A DNA stretch of 5,725 bases from Solobacterium sp. (GTDB taxonomy: Bacteria > Bacillota_I > Bacilli_A > Erysipelotrichales > Erysipelotrichaceae), in assembly GCA_017536845.1 (NCBI GenBank), contig JAFWCP010000292.1, positions 1 to 5,725 on the forward strand, written 5' to 3'. This document shows, in pieces, positions 1-5,725 of this stretch; positions within the stretch are counted from its first letter, which is position 1; each line of letters starts with the position of its first letter. A program made the translations under genes and the position numbers. The notes under the pieces were generated by a model. It had not been told where the DNA came from and ran no database searches. It saw nothing but the letters and a program-made list of their open reading frames with translations.

Positions 1-992
1 AGCGCTTCCCGCAAAGGTGTAAACCACTGCCCGTTGTAGACCAGTTCACCATAGGTGATCGCGAGCTTCTGCTTTTCGTGCATCGTCATCTTGTCAAGAC
101 AGATGGTTTCCAGATATTCGTGCGCCTTGTAGAGGATCGTGCCGCCCGGGGTCTCATAGACGCCCCGGCACTTCATGCCGACAAGCCGGTTTTCGACGAT
201 GTCGAGCAGGCCGATGCCATGGCGGCCGCCGATTTCATTCAATTTGAGAATGATATCCTTGGCGCTGAGCTTTTCACCGTTGAGGGAAACAGGGATGCCC
301 TTATCGAATTCCATTTCGATATATTCCGGAGTATCCGGTGCCTGCAGCGGCGAGACGCTCATCTCCAGGAAGCCTTCCTTTTCATACTGCGGCTCGTTGC
401 CGGTATCTTCCAGGTCAAGGCCTTCGTGGGAAAGATGCCACATGTTCTTGTCCTTGGAGTAATTTGTTTCACGGGAAATCCGCAGCGGCACGTTGTGCGC
501 TTCTGCATAATCGATTTCCTCATCGCGTGATCTGATATCCCATTCGCGCCACGGAGCGATGATCGGCATGGTCGGCGCAAAGTGGCGGATCGCCAGTTCA
601 AAGCGCACCTGGTCGTTGCCTTTGCCGGTGCAGCCGTGGACGATGGCGTCAGCCTTTTCCCTGAGGGCGATTTCCACGAGCCCCTTGGCAATGCAGGGAC
701 GGGCATGGCTTGTGCCCAGCAGGTAGTCTTCATAGACAGCGCCTGCCTTCATGCAGGGAATAATAAAATCATCGACGTATTCCTCCGTCAGGTCCAGGAT
801 GTAGAGCTTGGAAGCACCGGTCTTGAGAGCCTTCTCCTCCAGTCCTTCGAGTTCGTCATTCTGGCCGACGTTGCCGGAAACGGCAATGACTTCGCAGTTA
901 TTGTAGTTTTCCTTCAGCCAGGGAATGATAATGGATGTATCCAGTCCCCCGGAATACGCCAGTACGACTTTCTTAATATCTTCTTTTTTCAT
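1..992 (-). CDS. argG: Argininosuccinate synthase, C-terminus cut by window edge
   Basis: ArgG joins citrulline and aspartate with ATP to make argininosuccinate, the penultimate step of arginine synthesis, in the cytoplasm. Visible are the first 330 residues of a roughly 400-residue enzyme; the remainder lies beyond position 1. The frame is unbroken. The N-type pyrophosphatase ATP loop AYSGGLDTS is at residues 12-20, a VGQ...[10 protein letters not shown] segment at 42-55, LLGTSHARP at 91-99 and the citrulline/aspartate-site motif [14 protein letters not shown] at 119-132. Later come [24 protein letters not shown] and YETPGGTIL, all typical of the family. Two ATGs sit in tandem (995 and 992). 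I prefer 992 because GGAGG at 1004-1000 is then 7 nt away rather than 4. The histidine in TSHARP is a position where I remember Met or Leu in relatives. A consensus promoter lies just upstream, giving a leader of only about 20 nt, so argG appears to head its own transcript. Whether argH follows cannot be seen. Confidence 0.97.
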   Translation of the reverse strand, partial: MKKEDIKKVVLAYSGGLDTSIIIPWLKENYNNCEVIAVSGNVGQNDELEGLEEKALKTGASKLYILDLTEEYVDDFIIPCMKAGAVYEDYLLGTSHARPCIAKGLVEIALREKADAIVHGCTGKGNDQVRFELAIRHFAPTMPIIAPWREWDIRSRDEEIDYAEAHNVPLRISRETNYSKDKNMWHLSHEGLDLEDTGNEPQYEKEGFLEMSVSPLQAPDTPEYIEMEFDKGIPVSLNGEKLSAKDIILKLNEIGGRHGIGLLDIVENRLVGMKCRGVYETPGGTILYKAHEYLETICLDKMTMHEKQKLAITYGELVYNGQWFTPLREA

Positions 993-999
993 CATCTTA

Positions 1000-1004
1000 C
1001 CTCC
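1000..1004 (-). promoter_or_regulatory. Ribosome binding site of argG
   Basis: Minus-strand GGAGG (followed by TAAG) lies 4 nt before the first ATG and 7 nt before the second. The spacing favours initiation at the second ATG (992). Confidence 0.8.
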
Positions 1005-1018
1005 GTGAGTGTGAACGG

Positions 1019-1047
1019 ATTATAGGTAAAAAATCACCCAAAGTCAA
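1019..1047 (-). promoter_or_regulatory. Sigma-70/SigA-type promoter of argG
   Basis: On the minus strand TTGACT (1047-1042) is separated by exactly 17 nt from a perfect TATAAT (1024-1019). Transcription would start near 1012, giving a leader of about 20 nt that carries only the ribosome binding site. Such a short leader leaves no room for an attenuator or T-box, so any control would act at initiation. An inverted repeat upstream (1063-1094) is a possible regulator site. Confidence 0.8.
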
Positions 1048-1062
1048 ACGGTTTTCGGCGAT

Positions 1063-1094
1063 ATTTTCAGAAAATTTGCAGGTATACTGAAAAT
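1063..1094. repeat. Inverted repeat ATTTTCAG / CTGAAAAT upstream of the argG promoter
   Basis: ATTTTCAG (1063-1070) is repeated perfectly as its complement CTGAAAAT (1087-1094), with a 16-nt spacer. The left arm is also part of a near-palindrome, ATTTTCAGAAAAT (1063-1075). A further ATTTTCA copy lies at 1104-1110. It sits 16 bp upstream of the argG -35 box, so an operator or activator site is conceivable. The sequence does not match the ARG box as I know it (TGAAT...ATTCA). A role is inference; AT-rich flanks make chance similarity possible. Confidence 0.35.
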
Positions 1095-1110
1095 GCTTAC
1101 ATTAATTTTC

Positions 1111-1149
1111 AATATATAAATATAACCGGCCGTTTTCAGGGCCGGTTAT
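1111..1149 (-). terminator. Hairpin terminator at the end of recD2
   Basis: Read on the minus strand, ATAACCGGCC (1149-1140) pairs perfectly over 10 bp with GGCCGGTTAT (1131-1122) around the loop CTGAAAAC. The TAA stop codon of recD2 (1148-1146) is inside the left arm. The following stretch is ATTTATATATT rather than a clean T-run, so termination may be only partly efficient. It would insulate argG, which lies downstream in the same direction and has its own promoter. Confidence 0.65.
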
Positions 1150-2165
1150 GCATTCTTTTCATTCGGCTGAGGCTGCTGTGAAGCAATCCAGCGCATGATC
1201 ATATCCACAACCTGCTTCTGTTCCTCAGCTGTCAGCTCACGGCCGGGCGCAATGCCGTGCCATCTTTGCAGGCAGCCGCGGCAGCAGGTGGCCGTGGCGT
1301 GCTGGGCCTTGAAGACCGGGTGGCCTTTCATCGGCGTCTGCTTCCCGTCATTGGGGATCAAGGCCGGGGCCAGACGCTTCGCGATGATTTCCTCTGCGTG
1401 GCGGCGGATTGTATCTTCCCCTTTTTCCTCAATCAGGGCAAGGTCCTTGTCATCCAGATGGAACTTTGAACGAAAGCCGGAAGCGGCAATCCGCTCCAGC
1501 AGGTCCTTTTTCCGCCAGTCATCATAGCCTGCCCTGCGTACCCTTGCCGCCAGCATCGTGTTACGCACGGCGACGCTGCCGTCGCTGACCGCCGTCTGCA
1601 GGGCATCCACTGTGCCGACAAGCACGACCCCTTTTTTTGCCCGGGTGATGCCGGTATACAGCAGGTTCCTTTTCAGCATGATGCGGTGGGCCATCATGAC
1701 CGGCATCACGACCACCGGGTATTCCGAGCCCTGTGACTTGTGCACGGTAATGGCGTAAGCCTGGACAAGCTCACTCTGGTCCAGGGCGTTATAATCCACT
1801 TCCTGGCCGTCATAATCGACGGTCAGGCCGTTTTCTTCTTCGTCGATCGCGGTTACGATGCCGCTGTCGCCGTTATACACTTCCAGTTCGTAATTGTTCC
1901 TTGTCTGCATGACCCGGTCACGCACCCGGAAACGGCCTTTTGCTTCGCTGTTCTGCGGGTTGAGCGCTTCCTGCAGCATTTCATTCAGATGGTCGGTGCC
2001 GATGACGCCTTTGTGCATCGGGGTCAGCACCTGGATCTCATTGGCGGAGACCTTGAAATAGGCCGGCAGGCGTTCTTTCACCAGCGAACAGATCAGCTCC
2101 GCTGCCTTTTCACCATCGGTTTCTTCCAGGAAAAAGAAGTCTTTGGCCCTGCCGTTTGCCAGCAC
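1146..2165 (-). CDS. recD2: RecD2 helicase, C-terminal part, fused to a DUF4186-like domain (separated from the N-terminal part by a frameshift)
   Basis: This frame encodes the second half of RecD2, a 5'-3' superfamily 1B DNA helicase used in DNA repair and replication-fork maintenance. It starts directly after a one-base lesion near 2170/2171. The GTG at 2165 is simply the first possible start and no ribosome binding site supports it, so it is probably not a true initiation site. Residues 1-210 of this frame contain VLTPMHKG, the SH3-like insert (RVMQTRNN...YNGDSGIV), helicase motif V (VHKSQGSEYPVV, 141-152) and motif VI (LLYTGITRAKK, 168-178). Ordinary RecD2 proteins end soon after this. 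Here the chain continues through a DUF4186-like domain (about 219-333). Restoring one base gives a single 826-residue protein; about 700-800 residues is usual for RecD2. The stop codon lies inside a terminator hairpin. Confidence 0.9.
   Translation of the reverse strand: MLANGRAKDFFFLEETDGEKAAELICSLVKERLPAYFKVSANEIQVLTPMHKGVIGTDHLNEMLQEALNPQNSEAKGRFRVRDRVMQTRNNYELEVYNGDSGIVTAIDEEENGLTVDYDGQEVDYNALDQSELVQAYAITVHKSQGSEYPVVVMPVMMAHRIMLKRNLLYTGITRAKKGVVLVGTVDALQTAVSDGSVAVRNTMLAARVRRAGYDDWRKKDLLERIAASGFRSKFHLDDKDLALIEEKGEDTIRRHAEEIIAKRLAPALIPNDGKQTPMKGHPVFKAQHATATCCRGCLQRWHGIAPGRELTAEEQKQVVDMIMRWIASQQPQPNEKNA
1167..1511 (-). other. DUF4186-like domain fused to the RecD2 C-terminus
   Basis: This part of the recD2 reading frame (residues about 706-820 of the restored protein) does not belong to the helicase. 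It contains FRSKFHL, KGEDTIRRHA, IAKRLAPALIPNDGKQTPM, GHPVFKAQHATATCCRGC and RWHGI, which I recognise from memory as the stand-alone bacterial family DUF4186 (about 110 residues, function unknown). The His and Cys residues in GHP, QHA, CCRGC and WHG could bind a metal; that is inference. The junction follows the usual RecD2 end (TMLAARVRRAG) through a short DDWRKK linker, with no in-frame ATG at the boundary. The fusion would physically tie this uncharacterised domain to a DNA-repair helicase. Confidence 0.75.
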
Positions 2166-3625
2166 CGGCAGGTGCCGTTGCGGATCAGCTGGGCGTTGGT
2201 ATTGATCATGCTCAGCGGGTCGGAGCGGAAGATCTTCTGCAGCCGGATCACGGGTATCATATTGCAGTCAATCAGGTCCTTGAGCACATTGCCCGGGCCG
2301 ACCGAAGGCAGCTGGTCAGCGTCCCCGACCAAGATCAGCCTGGCCGTATCCGGCAGCGCCGCCAGCAGGGCGTGCATCAGGAAGATATCAATCATGGAGC
2401 ATTCATCCGCGATCACGACATCGGCGACAAGCTTTGCCTCGGCATTGCGGCCGAACATGTTGTCAGGCGTATATTCCAGGGTGCGGTGAATGGTCTTTGC
2501 CGGCCTGCCGGTCGCTTCGGACAGCCGCTTGGCGGCCCGGCCGGTCGGAGCGCACAGGATGATCCTGGCATCCGCCTTTTCAAAGGCTTTGAGGATGCCC
2601 TTGACAACGGTTGTCTTGCCGGTGCCCGGCCCGCCGGTCAATATCATCACCTTCTGTGAGTAGGCCGTCTGAATGGCCTGCATCTGGATCTCATCATAGG
2701 CGATTTCATGATTTTCCTCAAAACCGACTTCCAGACATTCCTTTTCACAAAGAACCGTCATGAGCCTTTCCGCCGTGCCCTGCTCGGCCTTGAGAAAGGA
2801 CTTCAGGTAGATCCGGCCGCCCTCTTCCCGGACGAGCTTTTTATCCTCGAACATCTTCTGATATGTGGGATCATCGCCATCCCAGGGCAGGCCAAGCAGC
2901 TTTGCCGCCCGATATGCAAGGGTATTTTCATACAGGAAGCAATGGCCCTGTTCGGAGGCTTCCTGCAGAATGTGCAGGATGGCAAACTGCCTGCGGCGGG
3001 GATCATCTTTGGCAAAGCCGAGCTTCATGGCGATGGCATCGGCTTTGAAAAAGCCGATGCCTTCGACTTCGGTGACCAGGCGGTAAGGATTTTCCCTGAT
3101 CATGGCAAGGCTGTTTTCCTTGTAGACTTTATACAGCTTCAAAACGCAGGAAACCGGCACATCATGGCTGCGCAGGAAGATGGCAAGGTCCATCATCTTT
3201 TTATGGGCGATGAAGCTTTCATGGATCATCTCGACCCGCTTTTTGCCGAAACCGGAAAGCTCATGGAGGCGTTCGGGTTCATTTTCCAGCACATGGAAGG
3301 TTTCCGCTCCGAAGTGTTCGACAATCTGCCTGGCGGATTTTTCACGGATGCCTTTGACAAAGCCGCCGGAAAGATACAGGATGATATCATCCTCTTTTGT
3401 GGGCAGGATTTCCTCATAGCTTTCAAAGGCAAACTGTTCACCATAGCGGGGATGTTCCTTCATTTCCCCGAACAGGCGCAGATGCCTTCCCTCCTGCAGC
3501 TCATATACCTTGCCGGCCGCGGTAAAAACACCGTCCCCGTTCTTCATGACAAGGACCGCGAAACCGTTTTCTTCATTCCGGTAAATCATCTTCTTCAATA
3601 CGCCTTCGATTTCCATGGCTACCAT
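2093..3625 (-). CDS. recD2: RecD2 (RecD-like) helicase, N-terminal part ending at a frameshift
   Basis: RecD2 is the RecBC-independent RecD-like helicase of Bacillota and Deinococcus, unwinding DNA 5'-3' with ATP. Residues 1-75 form the OB-like N-terminal region (GFAVLVMKNG...). Helix-hairpin-helix elements follow at about 82-140 (LSGGFVKGIREKSA, LSGFGKKR) and 187-200 (VEGIGFFKADAIAM). The helicase core shows Walker A GGPGTGKTT at 331-339, motif Ia APTGRAAKRL at 359-368, Walker B-type DECS at 407-410, motif III GDADQLPSVGPGN at 434-446 and motif IV QKIFRS at 463-468. True homology stops at RNGT (residue 485, ending at 2171). The last 25 residues are out of frame, and the continuation is in the frame starting at 2165. 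Adding one A after ACC would give the family's NGxMPxL and rejoin the halves. The ATG at 3625 is the first after an in-frame stop; ATG at 3616 is an alternative, and neither has a good ribosome binding site. Confidence 0.92.
   Translation of the reverse strand: MVAMEIEGVLKKMIYRNEENGFAVLVMKNGDGVFTAAGKVYELQEGRHLRLFGEMKEHPRYGEQFAFESYEEILPTKEDDIILYLSGGFVKGIREKSARQIVEHFGAETFHVLENEPERLHELSGFGKKRVEMIHESFIAHKKMMDLAIFLRSHDVPVSCVLKLYKVYKENSLAMIRENPYRLVTEVEGIGFFKADAIAMKLGFAKDDPRRRQFAILHILQEASEQGHCFLYENTLAYRAAKLLGLPWDGDDPTYQKMFEDKKLVREEGGRIYLKSFLKAEQGTAERLMTVLCEKECLEVGFEENHEIAYDEIQMQAIQTAYSQKVMILTGGPGTGKTTVVKGILKAFEKADARIILCAPTGRAAKRLSEATGRPAKTIHRTLEYTPDNMFGRNAEAKLVADVVIADECSMIDIFLMHALLAALPDTARLILVGDADQLPSVGPGNVLKDLIDCNMIPVIRLQKIFRSDPLSMINTNAQLIRNGTCRCWQTAGPKTSFSWKKPMVKRQRS
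2165..2180 (-). other. recD2: Frameshift site in recD2 (single missing base)
   Basis: On the minus strand the codons AAC GGC ACC are followed by TGCCGGTGCTGG. One extra A after ACC would give ATG CCG GTG CTG, encoding the MPVL expected after NG in RecD2, and would join the two frames. I see no heptameric slippery sequence or homopolymer here, so programmed frameshifting is unlikely. A true deletion or a consensus error both fit. Confidence 0.8.
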
Positions 3626-3684
3626 TGAATCACAAAATCATCTGATTTCAAGCCTTTTCTCAACGCCGCAGGACTGTTTATGAA

Positions 3685-3713
3685 TGGTCATGCCGTCCTG
3701 TTTTTGATATCAT
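3685..3713 (+). promoter_or_regulatory. Possible weak promoter of the tcdA-ttcA pair
   Basis: TGGTCA (3685-3690, 4 of 6 consensus bases) is 17 nt from TATCAT (3708-3713, 5 of 6). It lies 27 bp before the tcdA start codon and just upstream of a strong ribosome binding site. It is the best plus-strand candidate in the 115-bp divergent intergenic region. No convincing promoter for recD2 was found on the other strand. Confidence 0.3.
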
Positions 3714-3726
3714 ATCGCTCAGATAC

Positions 3727-3732
3727 AGGAGG
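3727..3732 (+). promoter_or_regulatory. Ribosome binding site of tcdA
   Basis: A full AGGAGG lies 8 nt before the ATG at 3741 and fixes that start. Confidence 0.85.
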
Positions 3733-3740
3733 TTATCCGC

Positions 3741-4475
3741 ATGGAACAAAGATATCTCAGAACGGCGATGCTCACCGGTGAGGAAGCCATAGAAACCCTG
3801 AAACAGGCAAAAGTGCTTCTGTTCGGGATCGGCGGCGTCGGCGGCTACGTCATGGAAGCTCTGGCCCGGGCCGGGGTGGGAAGGATTGACCTTGTTGACC
3901 ATGATGTCGTTTCCCCCTCCAATCTCAACCGGCAGATCATCGCCACGGAAGCGACGATGGGCATGAAGAAAACCGAAGCAGGACGCAGCAGGATTCATGA
4001 CATCAATCCGGATATCGAAGTCAATGTCTTTGACTGTTTCTACCTGCCGGAAGAAAAACACCGTTTCCAGCTGGAACAGTACGACTTTATCATCGACGCC
4101 ATCGATACGGTCACAGCCAAGATCGACCTGATCGTAACAGCCCGGGAACTCAATGTGCCGATCATCTCCTCCATGGGGACCGGCAACCGCCTGGACCCGA
4201 CAAAGGTCTTGATTACCGACCTTTTCAAAACAAGCAACGACCCGCTGGCCAGGATCATGCGCCGCGAACTTCGAAAACGCGGCATCCGGTCACTGACCGT
4301 CGCCACATCCGTCGAACCGCCGCTGAAGCCGCTGTTTCAGACCGATGAAAACCCGCTTCGCCGTTCCACCCCGGGCTCTTCGCCCTTTGTCCCGCCGGCG
4401 GCCGGGCTGGCCATTGCCTCATACGTCGTCAGACAGCTGACCGCGAAAGGAAGTGCCGTATGCCAAGAGAATTAA
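3741..4475 (+). CDS. tcdA: tRNA threonylcarbamoyladenosine dehydratase (ThiF/E1-like)
   Basis: TcdA (CsdL/YgdL) uses ATP to cyclise the t6A at position 37 of ANN-decoding tRNAs into ct6A, which improves decoding. The 244-residue protein is close to the usual 240-270. It has the E1/ThiF Rossmann fold: the glycine loop GIGGVGG at 29-35, the ribose-binding acidic residue in LVDHD (51-55), NLNRQ at 61-65, DAIDTV at 119-124 and the TcdA-like GTGNRLDPTKV (146-156). The C-terminal TPGSSPFVPPAAG (210-222) is the family's closing motif. There is no zinc CxxC pair, unlike MoeB or ThiF, which supports the TcdA assignment. The start is fixed by AGGAGG. The 3' end overlaps the next gene by 16 bp, so the two are probably translationally coupled. 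It is transcribed divergently from recD2. Confidence 0.92.
   Translation: MEQRYLRTAMLTGEEAIETLKQAKVLLFGIGGVGGYVMEALARAGVGRIDLVDHDVVSPSNLNRQIIATEATMGMKKTEAGRSRIHDINPDIEVNVFDCFYLPEEKHRFQLEQYDFIIDAIDTVTAKIDLIVTARELNVPIISSMGTGNRLDPTKVLITDLFKTSNDPLARIMRRELRKRGIRSLTVATSVEPPLKPLFQTDENPLRRSTPGSSPFVPPAAGLAIASYVVRQLTAKGSAVCQEN
4449..4453 (+). promoter_or_regulatory. Ribosome binding site of the ttcA-family gene, inside tcdA
   Basis: GGAAG (4449-4453, preceded by AAA) lies within the last codons of tcdA, 6 nt before the ATG at 4460. It supports 4460 as the true start, well upstream of the ATG at 4619. Confidence 0.6.
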
Positions 4476-5302
4476 GCGACCTGCAGATGATCGAACGGTC
4501 GATCTTCAAGAAATACCGCAGGGAACTGTGATCAGGCTTTCTGACCGCCGTCAATGACTATGACCTGATCCACGAAAATGACCGCATTGCCGTATGCATC
4601 TCCGGCGGCAAAGATTCGATGCTGATGGGGAAGCTGTTCCAGCTTCTGCAGCGCTATTCCGACGTTCCTTTTGACCTGGTCTTTCTCTGCATGGATCCCG
4701 GCTACAGCCCGGCCAACCGGAAAAAGATCGAAGACAATGCGGCCAGGCTTGCCATTCCCCTGACCTTCTTTGAAACCCAGATCTTCGCGATAGCCAAAAC
4801 AGAAGAACGCTCCCCCTGCTATTTATGTGCCCGCATGCGCCGGGGCCATCTCTACAACAAGGCCAGGGAGCTGGGCTGCAACAAGATCGCGCTTGGTCAT
4901 CATCTCAACGATGTCATCGAAACAACTCTGATGTCGATGTTCTACAGTTCCAAACTTGAGACAATCATTCCCAAAAGCCGTTCGGAGAACTTCCCCGGCA
5001 TGGAACTGATCAGGCCTATGTACTGCATCAAAGAAGAGAATGTAACCTCCTGGTGCCGGTACAACCACTTCGAATTCATCCAGTGCGCCTGCCGCTTTAC
5101 CGAGCAGAGCTATGGTGAAGACCCCCATGTTTCCAGCAAGCGCAAGGAGACAAAGGATCTTATCGCCATGCTGAAAAAGACAAATCCGGAAATCGAAGGC
5201 AACATCTTCCGCGCCCTGCACGCCGTGCAGCTCGAGTCCTTCCCCGGCTACAAAGCCGACGGCAGGCTGCTGTCCTTTCAGGAAATCTATGAGAAACGCT
5301 GA
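4460..5302 (+). CDS. ttcA: TtcA-family tRNA 2-thiocytidine synthetase, interrupted by an in-frame TGA
   Basis: TtcA-family enzymes activate cytidine 32 of tRNA with ATP and insert sulfur using a [4Fe-4S] cluster. Read from ATG 4460 through a TGA at 4529-4531, the frame gives 280 residues, against about 310 in E. coli TtcA. The PP-loop CISGGKDSM is at 46-54, the first cluster cysteines in CYLCARMRRG at 120-129 (C120, C123), GHHLNDVIETT at about 146-156, and a third-cysteine candidate in QCACRF (C209 or C211). Codon 24 is TGA where relatives, as I remember them, carry Trp (RELW..F). Homology continues in the same frame on both sides. Starting at ATG 4619 would remove the PP-loop, and no ATG, GTG or TTG lies between the TGA and the PP-loop. 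So the gene is inactive unless the TGA is read through or is a consensus error. It overlaps tcdA by 16 bp and ends at a strong terminator. Confidence 0.88.
4529..4570 (+). other. In-frame TGA with a stem-loop immediately downstream
   Basis: TGA (4529-4531) interrupts the ttcA-family frame at a Trp position. GATCAGG (4530-4536) pairs perfectly with CCTGATC (4564-4570). Inside the loop TGAC (4542-4545) pairs with GTCA (4550-4553) around CGCC. The geometry recalls recoding stem-loops, but the apical loop lacks the features of a bacterial SECIS and Trp, not selenocysteine, is expected. A chance hairpin is the simplest explanation. Confidence 0.4.
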
Positions 5303-5333
5303 ACACCGGGCGATAGTGCCCGGTGTTTTCTAA
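5303..5333 (+). terminator. Rho-independent terminator after the tcdA-ttcA pair
   Basis: ACACCGGGC (5303-5311) pairs perfectly over 9 bp with GCCCGGTGT (5318-5326) around GATAGT, followed by TTTCT. It begins directly after the TGA stop of the ttcA-family gene. The convergent gene's TAG stop (5332-5330) lies at its right edge. On the opposite strand the trailing sequence is TTCAGCGTTT, so it should work mainly for plus-strand transcripts. Confidence 0.88.
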
Positions 5334-5725
5334 TCATATTCGCCGTATTCACAGCCGACATGACCGGCAATGATTTCATCGACCTCTACCAGCTTTCCTT
5401 CCTTTTTGCGCCATAAGCGGATGGTGCCGGAACCGGTGCCGCCGTTCCAGAGGTTATTGTGCTTTTTGGATCCGTCCGGGGCTTCATAATTCACCTTCAG
5501 CATTTCCTCTTTCCGACAGCTGATTTCGGTTTCCATGACGGCATAGACAGATTCCTGACGGACATGCCAGTACACCTTTTCTTCATCCTCATCAAAGGAA
5601 AAGTCCGTCTTTACATGCAGGTGGAGCTTTGAGAAGTTGAAATCAAACTCCTCACCTTCATAATACATGACCCCAAGCAGCCTTCTGTCCAAAGGTACAA
5701 AATATATCTGCGGCCTGCCGCCGCC
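5330..5725 (-). CDS. Hypothetical protein, C-terminal part, start beyond window edge
   Basis: The frame is open to the right edge, giving 131 visible residues ending in GCEYGEYD and a TAG stop. A TTG at 5692 is a possible start, but it has no ribosome binding site and the frame stays open upstream (GRPQIYFVPL), so the gene most likely begins outside the window. The chain is acidic and rich in aromatic residues, with alternating hydrophobic stretches (HLHVKTDFSF, VYWHVRQESVYAVMETEI) that suggest beta strands. A glycine-rich NGGTGSGTIRLW segment follows near the end. No membrane segment or signal peptide is visible in this part. I do not recognise the family with confidence; a faint memory of tocopherol-cyclase-like bacterial proteins is not enough for a name. 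It converges on the ttcA-family gene and shares the terminator region. Confidence 0.75.
   Translation of the reverse strand, partial: GGGRPQIYFVPLDRRLLGVMYYEGEEFDFNFSKLHLHVKTDFSFDEDEEKVYWHVRQESVYAVMETEISCRKEEMLKVNYEAPDGSKKHNNLWNGGTGSGTIRLWRKKEGKLVEVDEIIAGHVGCEYGEYD

Noticed and set aside
1063..1094. Classical ARG box for ArgR/AhrC
   Set aside because: The TGAAT...ATTCA core is absent; only a different inverted repeat is present.
2160..2185. Programmed ribosomal frameshifting in recD2
   Set aside because: There is no slippery heptamer or run of identical bases at the junction, and RecD2 is not known to use recoding.
2708..3628. Long plus-strand open frame opposite recD2 (about 306 codons), and similar ones at 1740-2489 and 78-1025
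   Set aside because: They lie antisense to clearly homologous recD2 or argG sequence and encode no recognisable motifs. Their length follows from the codon use of the true genes.
3669..3705. CAGGAC...GTCCTG hairpin followed by TTTTT in the recD2-tcdA intergenic region, as a terminator or attenuator
   Set aside because: The stem is only 6 bp with a 20-nt loop (inner ATGA/TCAT at best), no plus-strand gene precedes it, and it overlaps the best promoter candidate for tcdA.
4529..4531. TGA as selenocysteine or as part of a TGA=Trp genetic code
   Set aside because: Trp is expected at this position, not Sec, and the downstream hairpin lacks SECIS apical features. The 13 other tryptophans are TGG and the gene's final TGA is followed at once by a terminator, so whole-genome reassignment is not supported here.
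4619..5302. A shorter ttcA-family gene starting at ATG 4619
   Set aside because: It would lack the SGGKDS ATP loop, and no ribosome binding site is placed for it. Homology clearly continues upstream to 4460.

Overview
The window looks like a chromosomal housekeeping segment of a low-to-mid GC Gram-positive bacterium (Bacillota). Evidence is the strong GGAGG-type ribosome binding sites, a consensus TTGACT-17-TATAAT promoter, a RecD2-type helicase, and ArgG and TtcA-family proteins of the kind found in Clostridia and Erysipelotrichia. A genus cannot be read from the sequence, and I see no phage, transposon, CRISPR or tRNA/rRNA genes.

Layout. Positions 1-992 (minus) carry the first 330 residues of argininosuccinate synthase, argG, running off the left edge, with its promoter at 1019-1047. 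Positions 1146-3625 (minus) hold recD2, a helicase gene with two peculiarities. A one-base deletion near 2170/2171 splits it into two overlapping frames, and its C-terminus is fused to a DUF4186-like domain. A hairpin overlapping the recD2 stop codon is the likely terminator. After a 115-bp divergent intergenic region, two plus-strand genes overlap by 16 bp: tcdA (3741-4475, ThiF/E1-like tRNA t6A dehydratase) and a ttcA-family tRNA 2-thiolation gene (4460-5302). The latter has an in-frame TGA where the family has tryptophan. A strong hairpin terminator at 5303-5333 separates this pair from a convergent minus-strand gene of unknown function (5330-5725), which runs off the right edge.

Functionally, tcdA and ttcA form a likely co-translated tRNA-modification pair (position 37 ct6A; position 32 s2C). 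recD2 belongs to DNA repair and recombination, and argG to arginine synthesis. The most notable points are the RecD2-DUF4186 fusion and two single-base lesions (frameshift in recD2, nonsense codon in ttcA) in otherwise well-conserved genes. Two such lesions within about 2.4 kb suggest either consensus errors in the assembly or real gene decay; the sequence alone cannot decide. There is no gene-free stretch longer than about 155 bp.
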